Shown: positions 1 through 6,857, counted from the first letter of the stretch. The stretch: 28,858 nucleotides of DNA from JBBIUS01 sp037440105 (GCA_037440105.1 JBBIUS010000010.1:1-28858); one strand, 5' to 3'. Numbers and translations: made by a program. The notes: generated from the letters alone by a model not told the origin.

Positions 1-173
1 CTCCTACCGCTGCCTTCGACAATATTCAAAACTACTGCTATAGCAGCTCGCCTTAACTGATTCGACAGCGAAAACAATTCTTCTCGTGGAAATTTTTTAG
101 TTAAATCATAAATTGAGTCAGCGATATTAAGCCCTAAATGATAAACTTCCAATTTTTCAAAATTAAATGACAT
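1..173 (-). CDS. Four helix bundle protein (23S rRNA IVS-type), 3' part outside window
   Basis: The minus strand encodes an open frame from ATG at 173 to the window edge, 57 codons without a stop. It begins MSFNFEKLEVYHLGLNIA and continues with LSNQLRRAAIAVVLNIVEG. The pattern (an aromatic/charged first helix, then LxxQLRRAAxSVxxNIAEG) is that of the four-helix-bundle family named after proteins encoded in 23S rRNA intervening sequences (TIGR02436). Full members are about 115-125 residues, so roughly half is seen. Members are widespread in CPR genomes, usually away from rRNA, and their function is not known. It is the last gene of a minus-strand run; a word repeat fills the 41 nt between it and the gene upstream. 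No Shine-Dalgarno sequence is visible. The family call rests on the N-terminal half only. Confidence 0.8.
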   Translation of the reverse strand, partial: MSFNFEKLEVYHLGLNIADSIYDLTKKFPREELFSLSNQLRRAAIAVVLNIVEGSGR

Positions 174-179
174 AGATTA

Positions 180-214
180 ATGGCTGTGAACCGTTAACCG
201 TGAACTGTTAACCA
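180..214. repeat. GTTAAC/GTGAAC word repeat
   Basis: The gap between two minus-strand genes is filled by near-copies of GTGAACCGTTAACC and GTGAACTGTTAACC. The same words recur at 22886-22914 in the rplJ leader, so this is a dispersed short repeat and not gene-specific sequence. Confidence 0.6.
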
Positions 215-568
215 TCAATATGCTCTAATAAAATTTCCCTCAGGATCCAATTCAACAAAATGACGCGCCTTGCCTTCACGATATGCAGGACATTGATTGG
301 CTGGGTCATTATCAATTGCCTGCCGAGGCCAATGGACAACATCAGCCACCCAATCTGGAATCACTTCATTTGAGAGACAGGGGCCGTTCGACATATCCAC
401 GCCAGCCGCCTTCAATTGGGCGAAAACTTTTTTTGCTTCTTCGGTCGCTCTTTCCGCGTCAGTTTTTACTGGCGGCGCATTGACTTCTAGAACAGGTCTT
501 CTTGTACAAGTCGCGCCTCCTAAAATGAGCACACCTATTATAAATAATAATCTTAAAAATTTCTCCAT
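215..568 (-). CDS. Small exported protein, possible lipoprotein
   Basis: 117 residues with an N-terminal export signal: MEKFLR, then a hydrophobic stretch LLFIIGVLILGGA, then Cys21. The residues before Cys21 (G-A-T) fit a lipobox only loosely, so lipid anchoring is uncertain. The mature part is soluble. A helix-forming region (AERATEEAKKVFAQLKAAGVDM, residues about 38-59) is followed by a Cys- and Trp-containing segment with C64 and C93, which could form a disulfide. The C-terminal DPEGNFIRAY resembles the end of a small binding domain, but I do not recognise a family. The start is 24 nt from the end of the phosphoesterase gene, so the two are probably co-transcribed. Function unknown. Confidence 0.6.
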   Translation of the reverse strand: MEKFLRLLFIIGVLILGGATCTRRPVLEVNAPPVKTDAERATEEAKKVFAQLKAAGVDMSNGPCLSNEVIPDWVADVVHWPRQAIDNDPANQCPAYREGKARHFVELDPEGNFIRAY

Positions 569-592
569 AATTCATGATTCTTAATTCATAAT

Positions 593-1027
593 TCAAATTT
601 TGTACATCAGCCAATTTTTGTCTCTAAATTTCACTAACGCGTAATTTCCTTTTAGTTTTCTTCCTTGTAGTTCAAACTTCAATGCGTTTTTTGTTTTTGA
701 TTTTAAAAAAAATTTTCCTTTATCCCAAATTTCTACAATGCCAGCCCCGTATTGACCTTCCGGAATTGTGCCATGAAAATCAATGTAATCAACCGGATGG
801 TCTTCAACTTGTACTGCTAACCGTTTTATACCAACCTCTTTAGGCGGACCTTTTGGCACAGCCCAAGATTTTAGTACGCCTTCCATTTCCAATCGAAAAT
901 CATAGTGCAGATGCCTTGCTTGGTGTTTATGAACCACAAAACGATGTTCGCCAGTCTCTTTAATTTTCCCACGCGGTTCAGGCGTTATTTTAAAATGCCG
1001 TTTTTTATAATATTTTTCTAAAGGCAT
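593..1027 (-). CDS. LigD-type 3'-phosphoesterase domain protein
   Basis: 144 residues made almost entirely of the 3'-phosphoesterase domain that forms the N-terminus of bacterial LigD, which trims 3'-phosphate or 3'-ribonucleotide ends during non-homologous end joining. The metal and active-site signature is intact: KHQARHLHYDFRLE carries H35, H41, D43 and R45, VEDHPVDY carries H77 and Y81, and GTIPEGQYGAG follows. There is no ligase or polymerase domain and no Ku gene in the window, so this is a stand-alone enzyme of a type seen in archaea and CPR bacteria. It probably cleans DNA 3' ends for another repair pathway. The start MPLEKYY has no Shine-Dalgarno sequence. Downstream spacing of 24 nt suggests co-transcription with the small exported protein. 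Confidence 0.88.
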   Translation of the reverse strand: MPLEKYYKKRHFKITPEPRGKIKETGEHRFVVHKHQARHLHYDFRLEMEGVLKSWAVPKGPPKEVGIKRLAVQVEDHPVDYIDFHGTIPEGQYGAGIVEIWDKGKFFLKSKTKNALKFELQGRKLKGNYALVKFRDKNWLMYKI

Positions 1028-1051
1028 GAATTACACTAATCGACCTGCTTC

Positions 1052-1093
1052 TTTGCCTCACAAATTGCACTAATTCGTGCTATTACGGGCAAA
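1052..1093 (-). terminator. Hairpin after permease gene, possible terminator
   Basis: TTTGCC (1052-1057) pairs with GGCAAA (1088-1093), enclosing an inner GCAC/GTGC hairpin with a TAATTC loop. It lies directly after the permease stop on the minus strand. No long T run follows, so termination is uncertain. It also belongs to the ATTCGTG word class. Confidence 0.35.
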
Positions 1094-1108
1094 GGCGTCC
1101 ATTTGTTT

Positions 1109-2242
1109 TTATCCTCTATATACTAATTTATAAATAATCCCCAAAACAAATAATAATAAAATTAAGCCAGTAACAAAATTTGAAATTCTCAAACTATACT
1201 CAGGCGTCCGCTCGCCCATTTTTTTTGCTTTCAGCCAAATTAAAATTATTAAAATCCCTTCTAAACCGCCAAAAACTGCGCCGGTGAAAGCAATGACAGT
1301 TATAAAACTCGGAGCGCCCCATAAAAAAACTAAAAAAGGGAGAGCACAGGCAAGAAGCCATGATAAAAAACCATTAATTTTATAATCATACTTAAAAATG
1401 TGTTTTAAATTTAATCCTAAGACTAAAAAAGAAGTGGCAACAGCCAAAAATCCAAAAGCAGCTCCTAGACTAATAACGACTGGTCCCAGCTGACCAACCA
1501 AACCGCTAATTGCCTCAGGCGTTGTTCTATCTCCGCTCACGCCAATCACAACAAAAGTAAAAAATATTGTGACAAGAATTGGAATCAGGGTCCCTAAAAT
1601 AATCACTTTTTTCATTTTTTCCTCACGACCGCGCAAAATTTCTCTTATCTCAGGGATTGCCGCTCCCCCAGATAAAGCGAATAAAACCACGCCGTAAGGG
1701 AAAAATAAATGCTTCAGATTGACTATGTATAAATTAGGATACCAAACATAAGGCAGACCAAAAATCAAAATTATAGCCACGACTACCAAAAGCAAAGAAG
1801 TCATAAAAAATTCAATTGGAGCAATTAATTTCAAACCGATAAAAACCGCTAATGACATTAAAACAAAAAATACTATTTGATAAACAAAAATGCTACCGCC
1901 AAAAAGTGGAGCAAAAATAATATGCAAAAATTGACCGCCAACAATAATATAAGCAATAAGTGCGCCGTAAAAAGTAAAAATTTGCGCTAAGCCAGCAATT
2001 ACTTTTCCTCGTTTGCCTAAATACATTTTCGCGTAACCGACCAACCTATGTTTTCCTTCTGTCCGCAAAACAACCTCACTATAAAGAAGATGCATCAACA
2101 TTAAAATCAAACCCAAAATTAAAATATAAAAAAATCCCGGAACAAAGCCAACCTTTTCTATCGCGTAAGGAACACCAAAAATTCCGACCCCAATAATCAT
2201 GCCAATTAATATTGCGACTGCATGTAAAAATCGTTTATTCAT
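1109..2242 (-). CDS. Amino-acid permease (aromatic amino-acid permease-like)
   Basis: 377 residues with about 11 predicted membrane helices and the N-terminal signature of the amino acid/polyamine/organocation superfamily: AILIGMIIGVGIFGVPYAIEKVGF. The unwound first helix (GxGIFGxPYA) and the second helix with YSEVVLRT match the Trp/Tyr permease (HAAAP) branch. A conserved ALSGGAAIPEIREIL segment around residues 190-205 is typical of that branch. It should import an amino acid with protons or sodium. That would suit an organism with few biosynthetic pathways, but the substrate cannot be read from the sequence. A promoter with TATAAT sits 22 nt upstream of the ATG, divergent from dnaB. Confidence 0.8.
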   Translation of the reverse strand: MNKRFLHAVAILIGMIIGVGIFGVPYAIEKVGFVPGFFYILILGLILMLMHLLYSEVVLRTEGKHRLVGYAKMYLGKRGKVIAGLAQIFTFYGALIAYIIVGGQFLHIIFAPLFGGSIFVYQIVFFVLMSLAVFIGLKLIAPIEFFMTSLLLVVVAIILIFGLPYVWYPNLYIVNLKHLFFPYGVVLFALSGGAAIPEIREILRGREEKMKKVIILGTLIPILVTIFFTFVVIGVSGDRTTPEAISGLVGQLGPVVISLGAAFGFLAVATSFLVLGLNLKHIFKYDYKINGFLSWLLACALPFLVFLWGAPSFITVIAFTGAVFGGLEGILIILIWLKAKKMGERTPEYSLRISNFVTGLILLLFVLGIIYKLVYRG

Positions 2243-2263
2243 AATTGTTTAATTAATTCTTAT

Positions 2264-2292
2264 ATTATAACAAAATCAACCCCAAACGTAAA
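2264..2292 (-). promoter_or_regulatory. Promoter of permease gene
   Basis: TTTACG (2287-2292), a 17-bp spacer, then TATAAT (2264-2269) on the minus strand, 22 nt before the permease ATG. The -10 is perfect and the -35 is weak. Confidence 0.5.
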
Positions 2293-2299
2293 ATTGAAT

Positions 2300-2333
2300 G
2301 AATCATGAATTATGAATTAGGAGTCAGGATTAA
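2300..2333. repeat. GAATCATGAATTATGAATTA word repeat
   Basis: Short repeated words (GAATCATGAATTATGAATTAGGAG) lie in the divergent gap between the permease and dnaB. The same words occur at 569-592 and 11060-11122, always between genes. Confidence 0.55.
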
Positions 2334-2420
2334 AAATAAGTGTGGTGGATATTTTGTGTAAAATAACCATTTGCTTTTTTTCTGCAAATTGTTTAAGATT
2401 TAAAAATCTAGACCAACTCT

Positions 2421-3779
2421 ATGCCAGAAAAAATTACCCCACAAAATATTGAAGCTGAACAATCACTTTTAGGGTCACTTTTGATTGACAAAGACGCAAT
2501 CATTCGCGTTGCTGATTTGGTTAGACCAGAAGATTTTTACAAAGAAAACCACAAAATCATTTATGAAGCAATACTGGAGTTATTCTCAAAACATGAGCCA
2601 ATCGATCTTTTGAGTCTTGCAAGCCGACTCGAGGAACACGGAAAACTTGAAGAAATTGGCGGGCGAAGTTATTTAATGGCCCTTGCAAACACTGTTCCTA
2701 CAGCATCGCACGTTGTTCACTACGCAAATATCGTCCAAAAAAAAGCAACTCTCAGAAGATTAATAACTGCTGCGGCAGATATCTCAGCTCTTGGCTACAG
2801 CGAAGAAGAGGAAATAGAAAACATTTTAGATAAAGCCGAGTCAAAACTTTTTGCCGTTTCTCAAAAATATCTAAAACAAATTTTTATACCGATAAAAAAT
2901 GTTTTGTCTGAAGCGTTTGAACGAATTGATGAACTGCACAGAGAAAAAAATAAACTTCGGGGACTGCCAACCGGCTTTAATGACCTGGATAATATTTTAG
3001 CCGGACTTCAAAAATCGGATTTGGTTATTTTGGCGGCCAGACCATCAGTCGGAAAAACTTCACTTGCCTTAGATGTCGCAAGAAATGCCGCTGTCCGCTC
3101 AAAAGTACCGGTTGGTATTTTTAGTTTAGAAATGTCAAAAGAACAATTAGTTGATAGACTTCTCTGCGCTGAAGCCGGCGTCGATCTCTGGAAAATGCGC
3201 ACCGGTCGACTCTCAGACCATGAAGAAGACAATGATTTTATGCGCATTGGACATGCAATGGGTGTTCTTTCCGAAGCCCCGATTTATATTGACGATTCAG
3301 CAACAGCCAATGTTATGGAAATTAGAACAAAGGCAAGAAGACTGCAGGTTGAGCAAGGCCTTGGACTTTTGATTGTAGATTATCTGCAGTTGATGGAATC
3401 ACGAACTCGCATCGAAAATCGCGTTCAAGAAATTGCTGAAATCACTCGTTCCCTAAAAGGAATTGCCAGAGAATTAAATATCCCCGTGCTTGCCTTGTCT
3501 CAATTGTCTCGGGCTGTAGAAGCGCGCTCGCCAGCTATTCCAAAACTGGCTGACCTCCGCGAATCAGGCAGCATTGAGCAAGATGCAGATGTTGTTTTAT
3601 TTATTTATCGAAAAGCTATGGACCGCGGCATCCGAGAAGTTGCGCCTGAGGAAAAAAATATTGCGGAAATTCATATTGCCAAACATAGAAACGGGCCAAC
3701 GGGAATAGTGCAGTTATATTTTGATGAAAACAGAGTGTGTTTTAAAAACTTAGAAAAAAGAATTGAAGAACCACAATAA
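2421..3779 (+). CDS. dnaB: Replicative DNA helicase DnaB
   Basis: 452 residues, normal length for DnaB, the hexameric 5'-3' helicase that unwinds DNA at the replication fork. The N-terminal helical domain begins PQNIEAEQSLLGSLLIDKDA. The RecA-like C-terminal domain has a Walker A motif ARPSVGKTS at about residue 205, the DnaB signature EMSKEQLVDRLLC, a Walker B LLIVDYLQLM near residue 320, and the C-terminal HIAKHRNGPTG motif with the arginine finger. LSQLSRAVEARSP and LADLRESGSIEQDADVV are also canonical. No intein is present. The start is the first ATG before the conserved N-terminus; no Shine-Dalgarno sequence is visible. A possible promoter is TTGCTT, 17 bp, TAAGAT, shortly upstream. recR follows after 142 nt of inverted-repeat sequence. 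Confidence 0.97.
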   Translation: MPEKITPQNIEAEQSLLGSLLIDKDAIIRVADLVRPEDFYKENHKIIYEAILELFSKHEPIDLLSLASRLEEHGKLEEIGGRSYLMALANTVPTASHVVHYANIVQKKATLRRLITAAADISALGYSEEEEIENILDKAESKLFAVSQKYLKQIFIPIKNVLSEAFERIDELHREKNKLRGLPTGFNDLDNILAGLQKSDLVILAARPSVGKTSLALDVARNAAVRSKVPVGIFSLEMSKEQLVDRLLCAEAGVDLWKMRTGRLSDHEEDNDFMRIGHAMGVLSEAPIYIDDSATANVMEIRTKARRLQVEQGLGLLIVDYLQLMESRTRIENRVQEIAEITRSLKGIARELNIPVLALSQLSRAVEARSPAIPKLADLRESGSIEQDADVVLFIYRKAMDRGIREVAPEEKNIAEIHIAKHRNGPTGIVQLYFDENRVCFKNLEKRIEEPQ

Positions 3780-3780
3780 T

Positions 3781-3920
3781 TGATAAATTCCAAATCACAA
3801 GCACCAAATCTCAAATAAATTCGAAATCCCAATTTTCAAATTTTGGATTTTGATCATTGTAATTTATTTGGAATTTGCGATTTTGGATTTTGAATTTTTG
3901 ACTAAAGCTTTCTAATTTAG
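3781..3920. repeat. Degenerate inverted repeat between dnaB and recR
   Basis: The whole gap is made of AAATTCCAAAT/ATTTGGAATTT words arranged as an imperfect inverted repeat. AAATAAATT near 3813 pairs with AATTTATTT near 3862, and CCCAATTTTC... opposes ATTTTGGATTT around a central AAATTTT. A long weak hairpin could form in RNA from either strand. Related words occur at 26636-26662 and inside the large MopE-like gene at 28656-28683. Confidence 0.6.
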
Positions 3921-3921
3921 C

Positions 3922-4533
3922 ATGACTAAATTTCCACCTCCACTGCAAAACCTCATCGACCACTTTTCCCGCCTTCCCGGTGTTGGCCCTAAAACCGCTC
4001 TCCGGTTTGTTTTTTATTTATTAAAACAACCAAAAGAAGAGGTGGAAAAATTTGCTGCAGCAATCAGGGCCGCAAAGTCCTCTATCTCTACCTGTAGCAT
4101 CTGTCAAAATTTCTCTGAAAAAAATCCATGTCCGATCTGCGCTGATCCTAACCGTGATCAATCCGTAATTTGCGTTGTGGCTGAACATCAAGACCTGTCA
4201 GTTATTGAAAATACTGGCGAATATCACGGCACTTATCATGTCTTGGGCGGCACGCTCAATACGCTTCACGGCATTACTCCAGAACAATTAAAAATCAAAG
4301 AACTTGTTGCCCGGATTAAAAATTTAAATGGAAAAATAAAAGAAATAATTCTTGCTTTAAATCCTGACCTTGAAGGCGAGACGACCATATTGTACCTCAC
4401 AAAATTAATAAAATCAGTCCAAAAATCTATAAAAATCACTCGCTTAGCTCGGGGCCTGCCAATGGGTTCGGACCTTGAATACGCTGATGAAATTACAATC
4501 TCTGATGCGCTGAAATGGAGGAAAGAAATTTAA
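3922..4533 (+). CDS. recR: Recombination mediator protein RecR
   Basis: 203 residues, the usual length. RecR helps load RecA on gapped DNA together with RecO and RecF. A helix-hairpin-helix (LPGVGPKTA, residues 18-26) is followed by a C4 zinc finger with C58, C61, C70 and C73. The Toprim domain starts at ICVVAEHQDLSVIE (E88 is the conserved acidic residue) and contains LALNPDLEGETT. The C-terminal LARGLPMGSDLEYADEIT matches the Walker-B-like ARG-G-P-G-LEYAD signature. The window does not contain dnaX, which often precedes recR. No Shine-Dalgarno sequence is seen. It ends in a word repeat and a bidirectional terminator shared with rplU. Confidence 0.96.
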   Translation: MTKFPPPLQNLIDHFSRLPGVGPKTALRFVFYLLKQPKEEVEKFAAAIRAAKSSISTCSICQNFSEKNPCPICADPNRDQSVICVVAEHQDLSVIENTGEYHGTYHVLGGTLNTLHGITPEQLKIKELVARIKNLNGKIKEIILALNPDLEGETTILYLTKLIKSVQKSIKITRLARGLPMGSDLEYADEITISDALKWRKEI

Positions 4534-4582
4534 AAGTAACCAGTAACGAGTAACTAGTAACCAGTAATCAGTAACCAGTAAG
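4531..4582. repeat. AGTAACC/AGTAACGAG tandem word repeat
   Basis: About six near-copies of a 7-9 nt word (AGTAACCAGTAACGAGTAAC and variants) directly follow the recR stop. GTAACGAGTAAC recurs inside tgt (13334-13345), and GGGTAACGAGTAA at the end of rplU (minus strand, 4633-4645) matches tgt 13332-13344. Confidence 0.7.
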
Positions 4583-4594
4583 CTGATAAATGAT

Positions 4595-4625
4595 AAAAAA
4601 ATCCGCTGACTAGCGGATTTTTACT
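4595..4625. terminator. Bidirectional terminator between recR and rplU
   Basis: ATCCGCT (4601-4607), loop GACT, AGCGGAT (4612-4618), with an A run before and a T run after. It can end transcripts of the convergent recR (plus) and rplU (minus). Confidence 0.85.
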
Positions 4626-4646
4626 TTATTTTTTACTCGTTACCCA

Positions 4647-4961
4647 TTACCTCACGCTCGTCACCTTCACCTTCGTGTACATCTGTCTGTGTCCAGTTTT
4701 TCTGCGGTAGCGGACTTTTGGTTTGTATTTAATAATTGTTACTTTTTTTGCTCGCCCCTGTTCTAAAATTTCTCCTATTACTTTAGCTCCGGCCACAGTT
4801 GGATTACCAACGTTCACTTCTTTACCATCTTCATCTGCCACAAGGAGAACTTTATCAAATTCAATTTTATCGCCAACTTTACCAGCGATTTTTTCAATTT
4901 TTAAAACTTCGCCTTCTTTTACTTTATATTGCTTTCCCCCTGTTTTAATTACTGCAAACAT
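4647..4961 (-). CDS. rplU: 50S ribosomal protein L21
   Basis: 104 residues from the chosen start MFAVIKTGGKQYKV, the universal L21 N-terminus. An in-frame start 12 nt earlier would add MLKN, which is not typical. L21 binds 23S rRNA in the large subunit. The conserved core GDKIEFDKVLLVADEDG, VGNPTV and the basic C-terminus YKPKVRYRRKTGHRQMYT are present. The usual partner rpmA (L27) is not next to it: the downstream neighbour is convergent recR. The last codons and the stop overlap a GGTAATGGGTAACGAGTAA word-repeat tract. A TTGACA promoter lies about 55 nt upstream, and word repeats fill the leader. Confidence 0.97.
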   Translation of the reverse strand: MFAVIKTGGKQYKVKEGEVLKIEKIAGKVGDKIEFDKVLLVADEDGKEVNVGNPTVAGAKVIGEILEQGRAKKVTIIKYKPKVRYRRKTGHRQMYTKVKVTSVR

Positions 4962-4970
4962 ATTTTTTAA

Positions 4971-5014
4971 CAATTAACTATTAACTTTTAACAATTAACT
5001 ATTAACTTTTAAGT
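4971..5014. repeat. AATTAACTATTAACTTTTAAC word repeat
   Basis: Two tandem copies of about 21 nt (AACAATTAACTATTAACTTTT) fill the rplU leader, between its promoter and start codon. Similar AATTAAC words sit at 14425-14461. Confidence 0.65.
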
Positions 5015-5043
5015 ATTTAAACATTTAATTTATGGCCTGTCAA
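5015..5043 (-). promoter_or_regulatory. rplU promoter
   Basis: Minus strand TTGACA (5038-5043), 17-bp spacer, TTAAAT (5015-5020). The -35 is perfect and the -10 matches four of six positions, preceded by TG one base off an extended -10. Confidence 0.6.
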
Positions 5044-5079
5044 ATTTTATCTTATAACTTGTAACTTGTAACTTGGAAC

Positions 5080-5128
5080 TCAAAAATTTAAAAAATTGAA
5101 AATTGTAAATTGAAAATTGAAAATTTTA
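5080..5128. repeat. AAATTGAAAATTG word repeat
   Basis: Tandem AAAATTGTAAATTGAAAATTG words directly follow the DUF192 stop. Nearby 5050-5085 has TTGTAACTTGTAACTTGGAACT words of a second type. Confidence 0.6.
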
Positions 5129-5596
5129 TCAATACTCTATCTCCACTCTATCTCCTGCCTTCAAGCCGTGTCTTTCTGAAAACCCAGCGTTCACTTCTAA
5201 AACAAAATTAACCGGCTCTTTTGGCTTGTAAGTTTTTAAAAATTCGCCTGCCACAGTTGGGACATTGTGGGCTATATCAACAATTCGGTCATTACTAATC
5301 CAAATAATGTCAATAGGAAATTTCATTTCTTTCATCCAAAAGGAATGAAAATCTTTTATTTCAAAAACAAAAAGCATGCCTTTATTTTCCTCTAATTTTT
5401 CGCGTCCGCTTAATCCTTTCTCTCGCGCCAAAAATGTGTCCGCGACTTCAACTTCAATTTTGACGCCATTTACCGCAACAGTGCCATGTTTTAGTCTCCC
5501 CTCCCAAAACTGCCAGACCCGAAGAACAATCGCTGTTACAACAATAATCACTACTAAAATTATGTGAAATTTTTTGAATTTTGTTCGCTCTTCCAT
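5129..5596 (-). CDS. DUF192 family membrane-anchored protein
   Basis: 155 residues. An N-terminal membrane anchor (FHIILVVIIVVTAIVLRVW, about residues 10-28) precedes a DUF192 domain: VEVADTFLAREKGLSGREKL, the GMLFVFEIKDFHSFWMKEMKFPIDI core, and the NFVLEVNAGFSERHGLKAGD end. DUF192 proteins are small extracytoplasmic beta-barrel-like proteins of unknown biochemical role, common in bacteria and archaea and usually exported or anchored as here. Its promoter is well formed (TTGTTT, 17 bp, TAAAAT). No Shine-Dalgarno sequence is visible. It stands alone between rplU, which has its own promoter, and the GC-rich lipoprotein gene. Confidence 0.9.
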   Translation of the reverse strand: MEERTKFKKFHIILVVIIVVTAIVLRVWQFWEGRLKHGTVAVNGVKIEVEVADTFLAREKGLSGREKLEENKGMLFVFEIKDFHSFWMKEMKFPIDIIWISNDRIVDIAHNVPTVAGEFLKTYKPKEPVNFVLEVNAGFSERHGLKAGDRVEIEY

Positions 5597-5623
5597 AAAA
5601 TACTCACTGCTGACATTTATTAG

Positions 5624-5652
5624 ATTTTACTATATTCCAAAGAATAAAACAA
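5624..5652 (-). promoter_or_regulatory. Promoter of DUF192 gene
   Basis: Minus strand TTGTTT (5647-5652), 17-bp spacer, TAAAAT (5624-5629), 27 nt before the ATG. Confidence 0.55.
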
Positions 5653-5704
5653 TTTAAATAATAAAAAAGTAGTATGGTTTCAAAATCAGGGTTATTTTTA
5701 ATTT

Positions 5705-5740
5705 TTAATAAAAAAGCGGAACTTGATAACAAGTTCCGCT
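5705..5740 (-). terminator. Terminator of the GC-rich lipoprotein gene
   Basis: AGCGGAACTTG (5715-5725), loop ATAA, CAAGTTCCGCT (5730-5740): an 11-bp perfect stem followed on the minus strand by TTTTTTATTAAAAATT. Two further inverted repeats lie between stop and terminator: ACGCTTGT/ACAAGCGT (5761-5784) and CTGCCAA/TTGGCAG (5743-5749 with 5799-5805), the latter overlapping the last codons. Confidence 0.85.
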
Positions 5741-5795
5741 GAACTGCCAAAGTTCTTGTCACGCTTGTAATTACGAACAAGCGTAATTTCGCAAA

Positions 5796-6626
5796 CTATT
5801 GGCAGTCGGGGTCTTCGTCATTGAAGAGCCCGTCGCAGTCTGCGTCGGTGCGTTGGCTGAAACCACAGGCCTCTTGGCCTCCTGGCTCGAACCCGCCAAC
5901 GCACTCGCCTATCACGCCATCGGTGCAGTATTGGGCTCCCCGCCAGCAGGAGTTGGCTGGCGAAGGGCCGCTTCCGCAATCGCGGAAGTAGAGTCCCTCG
6001 CAGGGGCAGCCCTCATCGACCGATCCGTCACAGTCGTTGTCGACCAAATCGCATTCCTCCTCTTCGGGAATGCATTCGTCGCATCGCTCATCTACCTCGC
6101 CATTACAATTGTCGTCCTCGCCGTTGCACATCTCCGGCGCGCCAAGATGCTGAGCAGGATCGCTGTCGTCGCACTCGATCATGCCGCAGGCTGTGTATCC
6201 ATCGCCGTCGTCATCTCGCTCAACACCACGACAACTCCCTTCTACACATAAAAAAATGTAGCAAGGGTTTCCGTAACCAAAGGCGAGGCAATCCTCGTCG
6301 CTTTCGCACTGAGGAGTGGGCAGGCACTCGGCGGCCACTGCGTACTGGCATTCACCAGCATAATCGCAGATGTCCACGGTGCAGTTGTTGTTGTCATCGC
6401 AATCAGTGCTTGTTACGCATGCCGTTTCCGATTCATCACACTTATCCCCGATGCCGTCGCCGTCGGCGTCCGCCTGGTCCTCGTTGGGGACCAAGGGACA
6501 GTTGTCTTGGAAATTGATGATTTTGTCGCAGTCGGCATCATTTTGATAATCATCGCAGGGATTTGTCGTGTCCACCCCGCCGCAACCCGCAAACATCAGC
6601 GCCAAAATCATCACTACTTTTTTCAT
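5796..6626 (-). CDS. GC-rich Cys/Asp-rich lipoprotein with thrombospondin-3 and MopE-type repeats
   Basis: 276 residues. MKKVVMILALMFAGCGG is a lipoprotein signal with the lipid-modified residue at Cys15. The mature part starts with calcium-binding thrombospondin type 3 repeats (DNCPLVPNEDQADADGDGIG). It continues with Cys-rich knots (DCDDNNNCTVDIC), a DDDGDGYTACGMIECDDSD segment, and two MopE-like putative metal-binding motifs (CNGEDDNCNGEVDE and CDLVDNDCDGSVDEGC). It is therefore a surface-anchored, probably calcium-dependent protein; ligand unknown. Composition is foreign: 39 of 60 bases are G or C in 5881-5940, against 18 of 60 in 20701-20760. It has a strong SD (CCCTCCTT complement at 6634-6641) 7 nt before the ATG, unlike almost all neighbours. 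Such repeats are common in myxobacteria-like genomes, so transfer is plausible. Promoter and terminator are AT-rich and local in style. Confidence 0.85.
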   Translation of the reverse strand: MKKVVMILALMFAGCGGVDTTNPCDDYQNDADCDKIINFQDNCPLVPNEDQADADGDGIGDKCDESETACVTSTDCDDNNNCTVDICDYAGECQYAVAAECLPTPQCESDEDCLAFGYGNPCYIFLCVEGSCRGVERDDDGDGYTACGMIECDDSDPAQHLGAPEMCNGEDDNCNGEVDERCDECIPEEEECDLVDNDCDGSVDEGCPCEGLYFRDCGSGPSPANSCWRGAQYCTDGVIGECVGGFEPGGQEACGFSQRTDADCDGLFNDEDPDCQ

Positions 6627-6633
6627 CTCTCTA

Positions 6634-6641
6634 CCCTCCTT
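6634..6641 (-). promoter_or_regulatory. Strong ribosome-binding site AAGGAGGG
   Basis: AAGGAGGG on the minus strand, 7 nt before the lipoprotein ATG. It fixes the start. Only three genes in the window have such a site. Confidence 0.85.
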
Positions 6642-6666
6642 CTAGGTTAGGTTTCAAAGAACTTTG

Positions 6667-6857
6667 TTTCTCTACCAGCACCATTGCTAGTGGAGAAATT
6701 CTTAAATGGCATCGGTGGGATCTGCCCCCACTCTGGATCCTCAGCTCACCCTGGCGGGCTGCCGCTTGGCACTTTTTGGCTGAGCGATGCCGCATTGGAC
6801 ACAAATTTTTTGCGTCCAGAAGTCTGATTTTTATTAATTTTTAAAAATCAAACTTCT
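6667..6857 (-). ncRNA. Structured 5' leader RNA of the lipoprotein gene, no known family recognised
   Basis: The leader between promoter and SD has four structured blocks, listed 5' to 3' on the minus strand. Hairpin A: 6818-6832 with 6843-6857, 14 pairs, one mismatch. Hairpin B: 6797-6805 with 6809-6817, one mismatch. A three-way junction: closing stem 6708-6714/6785-6791 (GGCATCG/CGATGCC), arm 6740-6745/6779-6784 (CTCAGC/GCTGAG) holding an inner GCGG/CCGC hairpin at 6754-6765, and arm 6715-6719/6727-6731 (GTGGG/CCCAC), which competes with GGATC/GATCC (6718-6722/6736-6740). Hairpin C: 6667-6679 with 6686-6698, 13 positions, one mismatch and one wobble. The arms of the junction abut without spacers. 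The competing arm could be a switch. I do not recognise a known riboswitch; the function is inference. Confidence 0.6.

Noticed and set aside
5796..6840. Assembly chimera as explanation of the GC-rich lipoprotein locus
   Set aside because: The gene is framed by a matching promoter and terminator of local AT-rich style, which a chimera would not produce; coverage data would still be the proper test.
6563..6844. Plus-strand reading frame of 93 residues over the lipoprotein leader
   Set aside because: It overlaps the lipoprotein start and leader antisense, has no SD, and its composition is explained by the structured leader on the other strand.
6667..6857. Leader as a known RNA (tmRNA, RNase P, SRP RNA, cobalamin, ydaO or cyclic di-GMP riboswitch)
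   Set aside because: None of the conserved sequence blocks of these families that I can recall are present; only a short GGACGC resembles part of the cyclic di-GMP-I motif, without the rest.
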